64,000 bases of DNA from Paraburkholderia caribensis (GCF_002902945.1 NZ_CP026101.1:1426001-1490000), one strand, 5' to 3'. Counted from the stretch's first letter, positions 53,785-63,608 are shown. The notes: generated from the letters alone by a model not told the origin. Numbers and translations are program-made.

Positions 53785-56097
53785 TTGTTTAAACCTCATC
53801 GCTTTGTTCCAAAGACGGTTGTAGCCGCGGCAATCGCCGCGCATGGGCTGGCAGCTCACGCGACGACACCTTTTGTGGTGAAAGACATTCGGATCGAAGG
53901 GCTGCAACGCGTAGAACCCGGCACGGTGTTCTCCTATCTTCCCATCAAGCAAGGCGATACGTTTTCCGACGAGAAGGCTTCCGAAGCCATTCGCGCGCTG
54001 TATGCGACGGGTTTCTTCAACGACGTGAAGATCGCCACAGAAGGCGACGTCGTGGTGGTTCAGGTGCTCGAGCGTCCCGCCATCGGCACGATCGACTTCT
54101 CCGGCCTGCACGAGTTCGAGAAGGACAACCTGATCAAGGCGCTGCGCGCCGTTGGCCTCTCCCAGGGCCGCTATTACGACAAGGCGCTCGTCGACAAGGC
54201 CGAACAGGAATTGAAGCGCCAGTATCTGACGCGCGGTTTCTACGCAGCTGAAGTCACGACTACGATCACGCCGATCGATCGCAACCGTGTTGCGGTCCTG
54301 TTCGCCGTGATCGAAGGTCCGAGCGCGAAGATCCGCCAGATCAACTTCATCGGCAACAAGGCTTTCAGCACGGGCACGCTGCGCGACGAAATGCAGCTGT
54401 CCACGCCGAACTGGTTCTCGTGGTACACGAAGAACGACCTGTATTCGAAAGAAAAGCTCACGGGCGACCTCGAGAACGTCCGCTCGTACTACCTGAATCG
54501 CGGCTATCTCGAGTTCAACATCGAGTCGACCCAGGTGTCGATCACGCCCGACAAGAAGGACATGTATCTGACGGTGACGCTGCACGAAGGCGAGCCGTAC
54601 ACGATCAACAGCATCAAGCTCGCGGGCAATCTGCTCGACCGCGAAGCCGAGCTGAACAAGCTGATCAAGATCAAACCGGGCGACAAGTTCTCTGCTGAAA
54701 AACTGCAGGCGACGACCAAGGCGATCGTCGACAAGCTCGGCGAATACGGCTACGCGTTCGCGACCGTGAACGCGCTGCCGCAGATCGACCAGGAGCATCA
54801 CAAGGTCGACCTGACGCTGCAGGTCGATCCGAGCCGCCGCGTGTACGTGCGCCGCATCAACGTGGTGGGCAACACGCGTACGCGCGACGAAGTCGTGCGC
54901 CGGGAAATGCGCCAGCTCGAAAGCTCGTGGTTCGATTCGAACCGGCTGGCATTGTCGAAGGACCGTATCAACCGTCTGGGCTACTTCACGGACGTGGACG
55001 TGACGACGATTCCCGTCGAAGGCACGCCGGACCAGGTGGACGTCGACGTGAAGGTCGCCGAAAAGCCGACGGGCGCGATCACGCTGGGCGCGGGCTTCTC
55101 GTCGACGGACAAGGTGGTGCTGTCGGCGGGCGTGTCGCAGGACAACGTGTTCGGTTCGGGCACGAGCCTCTCGGTGAACGTGAACACCGCGAAGACGTAC
55201 CGTACGTTGACGGTCACGCAGGTCGACCCGTATTTCACGGTCGACGGCATCAAGCGCATCACCGACGTCTACTATCGCACGTACGAGCCGCTGTACTACT
55301 CGACGGATTCGAGCTTCCGTATCGTCACGATGGGTGGCGACCTGAAGTTCGGCATTCCGTTCTCGGAAGTGGACACGGTGTATTTCGGCGCGGGCTTCGA
55401 GCAGAACACGCTCGACGTCGATGCGAACACGCCGCAGGCCTACAAGAACTACGTGCAGGACTTCGGCCGCGTGTCGAACAACGTGCCGCTGACGGTCGGC
55501 TGGTCGCGCGACGCGCGTGACAGCGCGCTGGTGCCGAGCCGCGGTTACTTCACGCAGGCCAACGCCGAATACGGCACGCCGATCGGCGGCACCGAGTATT
55601 ACAAGGCTGACTTGCAGGCGCAGTACTATTACTCGTTCTCGCGCGGCTTCGTGATCGGCTTCAACGTGCAGGGCGGTTACGGCAACGGCATCGGCAACGC
55701 GTACCCGATCTTCAAGAACTACTACGCGGGCGGTATCGGCTCGGTCCGGGGTTATGAACCGAGCTCGCTGGGTCCGCGCGACAAGGTCACGAACGACCCG
55801 ATCGGCGGCAACAAGATGTTCGTCTCCAACATCGAACTCACGTTCCCGCTGCCGGGCACGGGCTATGACCGCACGCTGCGTGTGTTCACCTTCCTCGACG
55901 CCGGTAACGTCTGGGGCGATTCGCGTCAGGGCGGCGACACGACGGTCGGTTCGAACGGCTTGCGTTACGGTTACGGTGTCGGTCTCGCGTGGATTTCGCC
56001 GATCGGGCCGCTCAAGCTGTCGCTGGGCTTCCCGCTCCAGAAACATACGGGCGACCAGTATCAGAAGTTCCAGTTCCAGATCGGTACGGCGTTCTGA
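53785..56097 (+). CDS. bamA: Outer membrane assembly factor BamA
   Basis: The 770-residue Omp85 protein folds beta-barrels into the outer membrane. A signal peptide (VVAAAIAAHGLAAHA, cleavage about residue 26) is followed by five POTRA domains (about 28-430) and a C-terminal barrel with the conserved VRGYEPSSLGPRD lid motif and a terminal Phe. The start is TTG with GGGGAAG upstream; no ATG gives the signal peptide. A long antisense frame overlaps it but is not a gene. Confidence 0.97.
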   Translation: MFKPHRFVPKTVVAAAIAAHGLAAHATTPFVVKDIRIEGLQRVEPGTVFSYLPIKQGDTFSDEKASEAIRALYATGFFNDVKIATEGDVVVVQVLERPAIGTIDFSGLHEFEKDNLIKALRAVGLSQGRYYDKALVDKAEQELKRQYLTRGFYAAEVTTTITPIDRNRVAVLFAVIEGPSAKIRQINFIGNKAFSTGTLRDEMQLSTPNWFSWYTKNDLYSKEKLTGDLENVRSYYLNRGYLEFNIESTQVSITPDKKDMYLTVTLHEGEPYTINSIKLAGNLLDREAELNKLIKIKPGDKFSAEKLQATTKAIVDKLGEYGYAFATVNALPQIDQEHHKVDLTLQVDPSRRVYVRRINVVGNTRTRDEVVRREMRQLESSWFDSNRLALSKDRINRLGYFTDVDVTTIPVEGTPDQVDVDVKVAEKPTGAITLGAGFSSTDKVVLSAGVSQDNVFGSGTSLSVNVNTAKTYRTLTVTQVDPYFTVDGIKRITDVYYRTYEPLYYSTDSSFRIVTMGGDLKFGIPFSEVDTVYFGAGFEQNTLDVDANTPQAYKNYVQDFGRVSNNVPLTVGWSRDARDSALVPSRGYFTQANAEYGTPIGGTEYYKADLQAQYYYSFSRGFVIGFNVQGGYGNGIGNAYPIFKNYYAGGIGSVRGYEPSSLGPRDKVTNDPIGGNKMFVSNIELTFPLPGTGYDRTLRVFTFLDAGNVWGDSRQGGDTTVGSNGLRYGYGVGLAWISPIGPLKLSLGFPLQKHTGDQYQKFQFQIGTAF

Positions 56098-56138
56098 TTG
56101 CGCGCACCGGAACTGGAACCCCTTACAGCATCGAGAGG

Positions 56139-56675
56139 ATGACTTTGCTAACTGGTATGTTTTCGAAACGTGTGGCGTGTGCAATGGTGCTTGCCATGAC
56201 GCTCGGCGTGGGCGCGGCGAATGCCGCGCTGGCGCAGGAAGCGCGAATCGCCGCGGTGAATTCGGATCGCATCCTGCGTGAATCGGCGGCGGCGAAAGCG
56301 GCGCAGACCAAGCTCGAAGCGGAGTTCGCGAAGCGCGACAAGGACCTGCAGGACATGGCGCAGCGTCTGAAGTCGCTGTCCGACTCGCTCGACAAGAACG
56401 GCGCGTCGCTGGCGCCGGCCGACCGCGCGCAAAAACAGCGCGACCTGTCGCAGCTCGACACGGATTTCCAGCGCAAGCAGCGGGAATTCCGCGAAGACCT
56501 GAACCAGCGCCGCAATGAAGAACTGGCGGCCGTGCTGGACCGCGCGAACAAGGTCATCAAGCAGATCGCCGAGCAGCAACACTACGATCTGATCGTGCAG
56601 GAGGCCGTCTACGTCAGCCCGCGTATCGACATCACCGACCAGGTGCTGAAGGCGCTGGCCGCATCGGGCAACTGA
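56139..56675 (+). CDS. skp: OmpH/Skp-family periplasmic chaperone
   Basis: The protein of about 178 residues has a signal peptide (ACAMVLAMTLGVGAANAALA) and the long helical-hairpin region typical of Skp (DLQDMAQRLKSLSDSLDK through RKQREFREDLNQRRNE). It chaperones unfolded outer-membrane proteins and pairs with BamA upstream. The first ATG (56139) abuts GAGAGG; TTG at 56145 or ATG at 56157 has more normal spacing, so the exact start is uncertain. Confidence 0.92.
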   Translation: MTLLTGMFSKRVACAMVLAMTLGVGAANAALAQEARIAAVNSDRILRESAAAKAAQTKLEAEFAKRDKDLQDMAQRLKSLSDSLDKNGASLAPADRAQKQRDLSQLDTDFQRKQREFREDLNQRRNEELAAVLDRANKVIKQIAEQQHYDLIVQEAVYVSPRIDITDQVLKALAASGN

Positions 56676-56786
56676 AGCCGGGCCGGACGGCGCCCACGCC
56701 AGCCGTCCGGCGCCAAACCCTTGGCGCGCGCGAGAAGTGTGCGACGCGCGCAAGTTGGGCAACTGAACAGCAGGAGCAGTACACGC

Positions 56787-57863
56787 ATGGCATTCACGCT
56801 CGAGGAGATCGTCCAGCAGTTCGGCGGAGAGATCGTCGGCGATCGCGCGCACCGCGTCAGCAATCTGGCGCCGCTCGATCAGGCTGGCCCCGATCAACTG
56901 GCGTTTCTCGCCAACCCGAAGTATCTGGCGCAAGTCGAGACGACGCGCGCGGGCGCGGTGCTGATCAACGCGGCGGATCTGGAGAAGGTGACGTCGCGCG
57001 ACGCTCGTAATTTCATCGTCACGCCGAATCCGTACGCTTACTTCGCGCGCCTCGCGCAGGCCTTCATCGACATGGCGTCGCCGAAGGCGAAGCCTGGCGT
57101 GCATCCGAGCGCGACCATCGACCCGTCGGCGCAGATCGCCGCGAGCGCCGTGATCGGCCCGAACGTGACGGTCGAAGCGGGCGCGTCGATCGGCGAGAAG
57201 GTGCGCCTCGACGCGAACGTATTCGTCGGTCGTGGCACGCAGATCGCGGCAGGCTCGCATCTGTATCCGAACGTCGCCGTGTACCACGGCTGCAAGATCG
57301 GCGAGCGCGTAATCATTCACGCGGGCGCCGTGATCGGCTCGGACGGCTTCGGCTTCGCGCCGGACTTCGTCGGCGAAGGCGATGCGCGTACGGGCAGCTG
57401 GGTCAAGATTCCGCAGGTTGGCGGCGTGTCGATCGGACCGGACGTCGAAATCGGCGCAAATACCACGATCGACCGCGGCGCGATGGCCGATACTGTCATC
57501 GAAGAATGCGTCAAGATCGACAACCTCGTGCAGATAGGCCATAACTGCAAGATCGGCGCCTACACGGTGATTGCCGGTTGCGCGGGCATTGCGGGCAGCA
57601 CCACAATCGGCCGCCACTGCATGATCGGCGGCGCGGTCGGCATTGCCGGCCACGTCACCCTGGCCGACTACGTGATCGTCACGGCAAAGTCGGGTGTATC
57701 GAAGTCGCTTCTGAAGCCCGGCATGTACACGAGCGCGTTCCCGGCCGTCGATCACGCCGACTGGAACAGGAGTGCCGCGTTGATGCGCAACCTCGACAAG
57801 TTGCGCGATCGCATCAAGGCGCTCGAAGCCGCAGTCGCCAGCGCCTCCGGAGACAAGGCGTAA
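56787..57863 (+). CDS. lpxD: UDP-3-O-(3-hydroxyacyl)glucosamine N-acyltransferase
   Basis: The 358-residue trimeric beta-helix enzyme adds the second acyl chain in lipid A synthesis. The N-terminal uridine-binding domain is followed by hexapeptide repeats from about residue 105 to 325. The catalytic His is in QIGHNCKIG, and a C-terminal helix (RNLDKLRDRIKALEAA) closes the protein. AGGAGCAG precedes the ATG. Confidence 0.96.
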   Translation: MAFTLEEIVQQFGGEIVGDRAHRVSNLAPLDQAGPDQLAFLANPKYLAQVETTRAGAVLINAADLEKVTSRDARNFIVTPNPYAYFARLAQAFIDMASPKAKPGVHPSATIDPSAQIAASAVIGPNVTVEAGASIGEKVRLDANVFVGRGTQIAAGSHLYPNVAVYHGCKIGERVIIHAGAVIGSDGFGFAPDFVGEGDARTGSWVKIPQVGGVSIGPDVEIGANTTIDRGAMADTVIEECVKIDNLVQIGHNCKIGAYTVIAGCAGIAGSTTIGRHCMIGGAVGIAGHVTLADYVIVTAKSGVSKSLLKPGMYTSAFPAVDHADWNRSAALMRNLDKLRDRIKALEAAVASASGDKA

Positions 57864-58032
57864 GGATCGCCGGCATCATCGGCACGACCGGAAGGAAACG
57901 CCGGCGCGCGCGGCCCCCGGATCGCGCGCAGCCGGAACAGGAACGGGCGGCAGGGCGCGTCGTCATCAACCAGGCCCTTGCACCCAGCATTCGAAGTCAT
58001 CATCGCGCAATCCCCGCGTGAGCAGAAACACC

Positions 58033-58494
58033 ATGAGCACCGAAAAAATCAATCTCGACATTCACAAGATTCTCACGCTGCTGCCGCACCGCTATCCGAT
58101 CCTGCTGGTCGATCGGGTGCTCGAACTCGAGCCGCACAAGAGCATCAAAGCGCTGAAGAATGTGTCGATCAACGAACCGTACTTCATGGGTCACTTCCCG
58201 AAGCGCCCGGTTATGCCTGGCGTGCTGATTCTGGAAGCGCTCGCGCAGACGGCAGCGCTCCTGACCTTCGCGGAAGAGCCGCACGATCCGGACAACACGC
58301 TGTATCTGTTCGTCGGCATCGACAATGCGCGCTTCAAGCGGGTCGTCGAGCCGGGCGACCAGTTGATCCTGAACGTCACGTTCGAGCGCCATATGCGCGG
58401 CATCTGGAAGTTCAAGGCGCGCGCGGAAGTGGACGGCCAGGTGGCTGCCGAAGCCGACCTGATGTGTGCGGTGCGCCAGACGGACAGCGAGTGA
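58033..58494 (+). CDS. fabZ: 3-hydroxyacyl-ACP dehydratase FabZ
   Basis: The 153-residue hot-dog enzyme dehydrates beta-hydroxyacyl-ACP in fatty-acid synthesis. The active site is His54 in FMGHFPKRPVMPG with Glu68 in LEALAQ. The Met at 58033 matches the family better than the one at 58018. A 172-bp gap with a 9-bp inverted repeat precedes lpxA; competition between FabZ and the Lpx enzymes for hydroxyacyl-ACP makes this spacing notable. Confidence 0.96.
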   Translation: MSTEKINLDIHKILTLLPHRYPILLVDRVLELEPHKSIKALKNVSINEPYFMGHFPKRPVMPGVLILEALAQTAALLTFAEEPHDPDNTLYLFVGIDNARFKRVVEPGDQLILNVTFERHMRGIWKFKARAEVDGQVAAEADLMCAVRQTDSE

Positions 58495-58561
58495 TGCCGG
58501 CGGCCGGGCAGCCGTGAGCGGCGTGTCCGGGCACGCGCGAGGCAGAACCATCGAAACCTTG

Positions 58562-58594
58562 AGCGGTCACAAAACGGGTTGCATCGTGACCGCT
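58562..58594. promoter_or_regulatory. Inverted repeat in the fabZ-lpxA gap
   Basis: AGCGGTCAC (58562-58570) and GTGACCGCT (58586-58594) are perfectly complementary, with a 15-base loop. There is no T-run, so it may be an operator or an mRNA hairpin between fabZ and lpxA. Confidence 0.45.
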
Positions 58595-58666
58595 TCAACG
58601 CGTCGGATGACGCCGCAGCGTCATCGGCGGTATGTAACTGATACGCGGAAATACTAGCGAGGGCGC

Positions 58667-59455
58667 ATGAGCAGGATTCATCCTACTGCGATCATCGAGT
58701 CGGGCGCGCAGCTCGACGAATCGGTCGAAATCGGACCGTACGCCATTGTCGGCGCGCACGTGACGATCGGCGCACGTACGACCATCGGTTCGCACAGCGT
58801 GATCGAAGGTCACACGACGATCGGCGAAGACAACCGGATCGGTCACTATGCATCGGTCGGCGGGCGTCCGCAGGACATGAAGTACAGGGACGAGCCGACG
58901 CGGCTCGTGATCGGCAATCGCAACACGATCCGCGAGTTCACCACGATCCACACGGGCACCGTGCAGGACAAGGGCGTCACGTCGCTCGGCGACGACAACT
59001 GGATCATGGCCTACGTGCATATCGGCCACGACTGCCAGATCGGCAGCAACGTGATCCTGTCGAGCAACGCGCAGATGGCGGGTCACGTGATCATCGGCGA
59101 TCACGCGATCGTCGGCGGCATGTCGGGCGTGCATCAGTTCGTGCGGATCGGCGCGCATTCCATGCTCGGTGGCGCGTCGGCGCTCGTGCAGGACATTCCG
59201 CCGTTCGTGATCGCGGCGGGCAACAAGGCGGAGCCGCACGGCATCAACGTCGAAGGGCTGCGCCGTCGCGGCTTTTCACCGGATGCGATTTCGGCACTGC
59301 GCTCGGCCTACCGTCTGCTGTACAAGAACGGTCTGTCGCTCGAAGAGGCAAAAGTGCAGTTGCGCGAACTCGCAGCGGCGGGCGGCGACGGCGACGAGCC
59401 GGTGCGCGCGCTCGTCGAATTCGTCGAGCAGTCGCAGCGCGGCATCATCCGCTAA
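58667..59455 (+). CDS. lpxA: UDP-N-acetylglucosamine acyltransferase
   Basis: The 262-residue left-handed beta-helix enzyme performs the first acylation of lipid A synthesis. Hexapeptide repeats run from residue 3 to about 190; His121 in HIGHDCQIG corresponds to the catalytic His125 of E. coli; GGMSGVHQFVRIG and NVEGLRRRGF are conserved. AGGG is upstream. lpxB starts three bases after its stop. Confidence 0.97.
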   Translation: MSRIHPTAIIESGAQLDESVEIGPYAIVGAHVTIGARTTIGSHSVIEGHTTIGEDNRIGHYASVGGRPQDMKYRDEPTRLVIGNRNTIREFTTIHTGTVQDKGVTSLGDDNWIMAYVHIGHDCQIGSNVILSSNAQMAGHVIIGDHAIVGGMSGVHQFVRIGAHSMLGGASALVQDIPPFVIAAGNKAEPHGINVEGLRRRGFSPDAISALRSAYRLLYKNGLSLEEAKVQLRELAAAGGDGDEPVRALVEFVEQSQRGIIR

Positions 59456-59458
59456 CCG

Positions 59459-60628
59459 ATGCCGTTGCCTACCAGTCCGCTGCGGCTCGCAATGGTGGCC
59501 GGCGAGCCGTCGGGCGATCTGCTGGCGGCTTCGTTGCTGGACGGGCTCGCCGCCCGTCTGCCCGGCACCACACAGTACTTCGGCATTGGCGGCCCGCGCA
59601 TGATCGCGAAGGGCTTCGACGCGCATTTTCCGATGGAAAAGCTGTCGGTGCGCGGCTACGTCGAAGCGCTGAAGCACATTCCCGAGATTCTCGGCATTCG
59701 CAACGAACTGAAGCGCCAGTTGCTGGCCGAGCCGCCGTCCGCCTTTATCGGCGTCGATGCGCCCGACTTCAACTTCGGCCTCGAGCATCCGTTGCGCGAC
59801 GCGGGCATACCGACCATTCACTTCGTCTGCCCATCCATCTGGGCGTGGCGCGGCGGCCGCATCAAGAAGATCGTCAAGGCCGTCGATCACATGCTGTGCG
59901 TGTTCCCGTTCGAAAAGGCGCTGCTCGAGAAATCGGGCGTGAAGGCGACCTATGTCGGTCATCCGCTCGCTGACGAGATTCCGCTCGAACCAGACACGGC
60001 AGGCGCGCGCCGCGTGCTCGGGCTGCCCGAAAGCGGCCCGGTGATCGCCGTGCTGCCGGGCAGCCGGCGCTCGGAAATCTCGCTGATCGGCCCGACGTTC
60101 TTCGATGCGATGGAACTGATGTTGCAGCGCGAGCCGGGCGTGCGTTTCGTCATGCCGGCCGCGACGCCGGCGCTGCGCGAACTGCTCAAGCCGCTCGTCG
60201 AAGCGCATCCGAAGCTGCCGTTGACGCTGACGGACGGCAACGCGCAGACCGCCATGACGGCCGCCGACGCGATTCTCGTGAAAAGCGGCACGGTCACGCT
60301 GGAAGCGGCGCTGCTGAAAAAGCCGATGGTGATCTCGTACAAGGTGCCCTGGCTCACGGGGCAGATCATGCGCCGGCAGGGTTATCTGCCGTACGTCGGC
60401 TTGCCGAATATTCTGGCCGGCCGTTTCGTCGTGCCGGAAATCCTGCAGCACTTCGCGACGCCCGAAGCGCTGGCGGATGCCACGCTGACCCAGTTGCGCG
60501 ACGACGCAAACCGGCGCACGCTGACGGAAATTTTCACCGAGATGCATCACGTGCTCAGGCAAAACACCGCGCAGCGGGCTGCGGAAGCGGTCGTCGCCGT
60601 CATCGAAGCGCGCCGGGGGCGTCCATGA
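59459..60628 (+). CDS. lpxB: Lipid-A-disaccharide synthase
   Basis: The 389-residue GT19 glycosyltransferase joins UDP-diacylglucosamine and lipid X. Conserved motifs are MVAGEPSGDLLAA at the N-terminus, IGVDAPDFNFGLE, CPSIWAWRGGRIKKI and LPGSRRSEI. It starts three bases after lpxA, and rnhB overlaps its end by four bases. Confidence 0.97.
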   Translation: MPLPTSPLRLAMVAGEPSGDLLAASLLDGLAARLPGTTQYFGIGGPRMIAKGFDAHFPMEKLSVRGYVEALKHIPEILGIRNELKRQLLAEPPSAFIGVDAPDFNFGLEHPLRDAGIPTIHFVCPSIWAWRGGRIKKIVKAVDHMLCVFPFEKALLEKSGVKATYVGHPLADEIPLEPDTAGARRVLGLPESGPVIAVLPGSRRSEISLIGPTFFDAMELMLQREPGVRFVMPAATPALRELLKPLVEAHPKLPLTLTDGNAQTAMTAADAILVKSGTVTLEAALLKKPMVISYKVPWLTGQIMRRQGYLPYVGLPNILAGRFVVPEILQHFATPEALADATLTQLRDDANRRTLTEIFTEMHHVLRQNTAQRAAEAVVAVIEARRGRP

Positions 60629-61374
60629 CCCGCGCGACGGGCGGGGCTGCGCCGCGCCGCAAAGCGTCGGCGAACAAAGCGGACCAGGGCGGCCTCGATT
60701 TTTCGTCCCCGGAAGACGTCATTTGCGGCGTCGACGAAGCGGGGCGTGGTCCGCTGGCCGGGCCCGTGGTTGCTGCCGCCGTGATCCTCGATCCGTCGAA
60801 GCCGCGCATTCGCGGCCTCGACGATTCCAAGGCGCTGACGGCGAAAAAGCGCGACGAACTCTACGAGAAGATCATCGAGCGTTCCCTTGCATATTGCGTC
60901 GCGTCGGCTTCCGTGGAAGAAATCGATTCGCTGAACATCCTGCACGCAACCATGCTCGCGATGAAGCGCGCAGTCGAAGGGCTAAAGGTCACGCCGACGC
61001 TGGCGAAGATCGACGGCAACCGTTGTCCGACGCTGAGCATTCGCAGCGAGGCGATCATCAGCGGCGACGCGCTGGTGCCGTGCATTTCGGCCGCGTCGAT
61101 TCTCGCGAAAGTCACGCGCGACCGGATGCTGCTCGAACTGCATCAGATGTTCCCGGTATATGGCTTCGATGCACACGCCGGCTACGGCACGCCGCAGCAT
61201 CTGACGGCGCTGCGCGAGCATGGTCCGTGCGAGCATCACCGGCGCTCGTTCGCGCCCGTGCGTGAAGCGCATGTGCGGCTCGGCACCGGCATTGGTTTGC
61301 AGGAAGGGGCGATCGTCATGCCGCCCGCAGCCGCCGACACAGCATTCCTCGCCGACGACAGCGCGCCGTTCTGA
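60625..61374 (+). CDS. rnhB: Ribonuclease HII
   Basis: The 249-residue enzyme removes ribonucleotides and RNA from RNA-DNA hybrids. The catalytic GVDEAGRGPLAG motif places Asp37 and Glu38; LDDSKALTAKKRD, AASILAKVTRD and GYDAHAGYGT-like GFDAHAGYGTPQH complete the site. The start overlaps the lpxB stop in ATGA. The N-terminal 30 residues are basic and the C-terminal 30 variable. A terminator follows. Confidence 0.96.
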   Translation: MTRATGGAAPRRKASANKADQGGLDFSSPEDVICGVDEAGRGPLAGPVVAAAVILDPSKPRIRGLDDSKALTAKKRDELYEKIIERSLAYCVASASVEEIDSLNILHATMLAMKRAVEGLKVTPTLAKIDGNRCPTLSIRSEAIISGDALVPCISAASILAKVTRDRMLLELHQMFPVYGFDAHAGYGTPQHLTALREHGPCEHHRRSFAPVREAHVRLGTGIGLQEGAIVMPPAAADTAFLADDSAPF

Positions 61375-61393
61375 CGCCACGCAAAACACGATC

Positions 61394-61413
61394 AAGCGCC
61401 TGCGGGCGCTTTT
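61394..61413 (+). terminator. Terminator after rnhB
   Basis: AGCGCC (61395-61400) pairs with GGCGCT (61405-61410) around TGCG, followed by TTTCTTTT. It ends the long rpsB-to-rnhB cluster's last transcript. Confidence 0.7.
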
Positions 61414-61434
61414 CTTTTCACCGCTATTCTTTTC

Positions 61435-62229
61435 GTGCTGCCTGTGAAAGCCATCACCTCGCGGGACAATCCGCTCTACAAGCGTCTGAAGGCATTGGCC
61501 GGCTCGACGCATCAACAGCGCAAGAGCGGCCATGCGCTGCTCGAAGGGTTTCACCTGGCGGGCGCGTATCTCGACGTCGCGGGCCAGCCGGAAATGTGCG
61601 TCGTCACGGAAGGCGCGCTGCGCCACGACGAGGCGCAGGCGCTGGTCGCGCGGATCGAGGAACGGCGCATCGTCACGCTGCCCGACGCGCTGTTTGGACA
61701 ACTGTCGAATGTCGTCAACGGCGTCGGCCTGTTACTGCTCGTCGAGAAGCTCGACCTGCCGCTGCCCGGGCGCGTGACGCAGGGCTGCGTCGTGCTAGAC
61801 GGCGTGCAGGACGCTGGCAATGTCGGATCGATTCTGCGCAGCGCTGCGGCAGCGGGCATCGGGCATGTGTTCTGCGCGCCGGGCACCGCGTACGCGTGGT
61901 CGTCGAAGGTGCTTCGCTCGGGAATGGGCGCGCATTTTCTGCTGCAGATTCACGAGGACATCGAGCCGCAGACGTTGATCGAACGGCTAGACGTGCCCGT
62001 CGCGATCACGGATTCGCACGGCGCGCAGGCAATCTACGACACCGATCTGTCGGGGCCTGTCGCGTGGGTGTTCGGCAATGAAGGGGCGGGCGTCTCGCAG
62101 CCGTGGCGCGACGCGGTGACATACCGCGTGACGATTCCGCAGCCCGGCGGGATGGAGTCGCTCAATGTGGCGGCGGCCGCCGCCGTGTGTCTTTTCGAGC
62201 AGTGCCGGCAGCAGCGCGCTGCCGGCTGA
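61435..62229 (+). CDS. TrmH/SpoU-family RNA methyltransferase
   Basis: The 264-residue SPOUT enzyme methylates 2'-O of rRNA or tRNA. The N-terminal substrate domain (SGHALLEGFHLAGAYL) precedes the knotted SPOUT motifs VVLDGVQDAGNVGSILRSAAAAG, VAWVFGNEGAGVS and IPQPGGMESLNVAAAAAVCLFE, matching RlmB/TsnR-like proteins. Two GTG codons could start it: 61435 and 61444 (MKAITSRDNPLYKRL). Neither has a ribosome site. Target nucleotide is not assignable from sequence. Confidence 0.92.
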   Translation: MLPVKAITSRDNPLYKRLKALAGSTHQQRKSGHALLEGFHLAGAYLDVAGQPEMCVVTEGALRHDEAQALVARIEERRIVTLPDALFGQLSNVVNGVGLLLLVEKLDLPLPGRVTQGCVVLDGVQDAGNVGSILRSAAAAGIGHVFCAPGTAYAWSSKVLRSGMGAHFLLQIHEDIEPQTLIERLDVPVAITDSHGAQAIYDTDLSGPVAWVFGNEGAGVSQPWRDAVTYRVTIPQPGGMESLNVAAAAAVCLFEQCRQQRAAG

Positions 62230-62257
62230 ATTCACTTATCGAAATCGACTCGCGCCA

Positions 62258-63073
62258 TCAATACGACGACCGGTCCAGCCTGATTTCCTGCAGGATGGTC
62301 GTCGCGATTTCCTCGATAGACTTGTGCGTCGACGAGAGCCACTTGATCCCTTCGCGGCGCATCATCGTCTCGGCTTCGTTGATCTCGTAGCGGCAGTTTT
62401 CGAGTGCCGCATATTTGCTGCCGGGACGCCGCTCGTTGCGGATTTCCGAAAGCCGCTGCGGATCGATCGACAAGCCGAACATCTTCGTGCGATGCGCGAG
62501 CAGCGGCGTGGGCAGCTTGCCGCGCTCGAAGTCTTCGGGGATCAGCGGATAGTTTGCCGCTTTCACGCCGTATTGCATCGCCAGGTAGAGGCTGGTCGGC
62601 GTCTTGCCGCTGCGCGACACGCCGACGAGGATCACGTCGGCTTCTTCCAGATTGCGATTGGACTGGCCGTCGTCGTGCGCGAGCGAGAAGTTGATCGCCT
62701 CGATGCGGTTCTTGTATTCCTCGGTGTCGGCGTTCTGGTGGCCGCGGCCCATGGCGTGGCTCGACTTCAGTTCCAGTTCCTGTTCGAGCGGCTCGACAAA
62801 GGTCTGGAACATGTCCAGCACGAGTGCGTTCGAATCCTTCACGATCTGGTTCGACGCGCTGTCCACGAGGGTCGTGAAGACGATTGGGCGGCGGCCTTCG
62901 TGATGCGCGGCTTCGTTGATTTTTTCGAGCGTGGCGTAGGCTTTTTCCGTCGAATCGACGAAGGGCACACGGACCAGACGGAATTTCTGGTCGAACTGGG
63001 AGAGGATCGAATGCGCGAAGGTTTCGGCAGTGATCCCGGTACCGTCGGAGACGATGAATACGGTGGGCGGCAT
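62258..63073 (-). CDS. ppsR: PEP synthase regulatory protein (bifunctional kinase/phosphorylase)
   Basis: The 271-residue DUF299 protein inactivates PEP synthase by ADP-dependent phosphorylation and reactivates it by Pi-dependent removal. The P-loop-like GVSRSGKTPTSLYLA motif is at 151-165, and VFIVSDGTGITAETFAHSIL begins the protein. The Met at 63073 fits the family, though its ribosome site is poor. It is divergent from ppsA, its target. Confidence 0.95.
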   Translation of the reverse strand: MPPTVFIVSDGTGITAETFAHSILSQFDQKFRLVRVPFVDSTEKAYATLEKINEAAHHEGRRPIVFTTLVDSASNQIVKDSNALVLDMFQTFVEPLEQELELKSSHAMGRGHQNADTEEYKNRIEAINFSLAHDDGQSNRNLEEADVILVGVSRSGKTPTSLYLAMQYGVKAANYPLIPEDFERGKLPTPLLAHRTKMFGLSIDPQRLSEIRNERRPGSKYAALENCRYEINEAETMMRREGIKWLSSTHKSIEEIATTILQEIRLDRSSY

Positions 63074-63608
63074 CAGTGGGCAGGGAACATGAGCGTCAAA
63101 ATCCGCTCGAATCAGACATTGCCGCGTGGCGCGCGCTGCCCGGTGGCTGGCCGGAAAACGGCAGCGGCGCAACACCAGACGACACGCGGCGCAGCGTGCG
63201 CCCGAACGGGCAAACAGCCCCACGCGCGGCCGGGATGACGCCGCGGGCTGTCACGCAAACCCCGTCGGCAAGCCGCGCGCGCCGTTCGAGGCGCATTTCT
63301 CGTCCGACTGTCACATTTTGAGAGTCGGCACGGTAGAATAGCGGCAACCTGTTGGATAAGCAATTGCAGCCAAATCGCGTGTAACTATCTGTTATCGCTC
63401 TTTGATTGCGTCGTGATTTGTTCGTAAGTTGCACGGCAACGCTGCAAATTCGTTCAATCTTCTGCTTCGTCGGGCTTCGTGCCGCGCCTGAAGCCTTCCG
63501 CGATTGCTTCTCCAACAGGTTGCGCAAGGCACGAGTCACGCTCCCAATGGGCGCCTCGTGTTCGAGCCCACTTGCGCAATCGAGCATTTTTTCCACTTAG
63601 GGGCTTGT
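63074..63608. promoter_or_regulatory. ppsR-ppsA divergent control region
   Basis: The 535-bp gap holds possible ppsA promoters: a -10 TAGAAT at 63334-63339 (weak -35), and TTGCAC/TTCAAT (63429-63434, 63453-63458, 18 bp apart), the latter leaving about 140 nt of leader. TTGCA and TGCAA half-sites occur around 63429-63447. No ORF with a ribosome site is convincing. The ppsR side shows no clear promoter. Confidence 0.35.
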
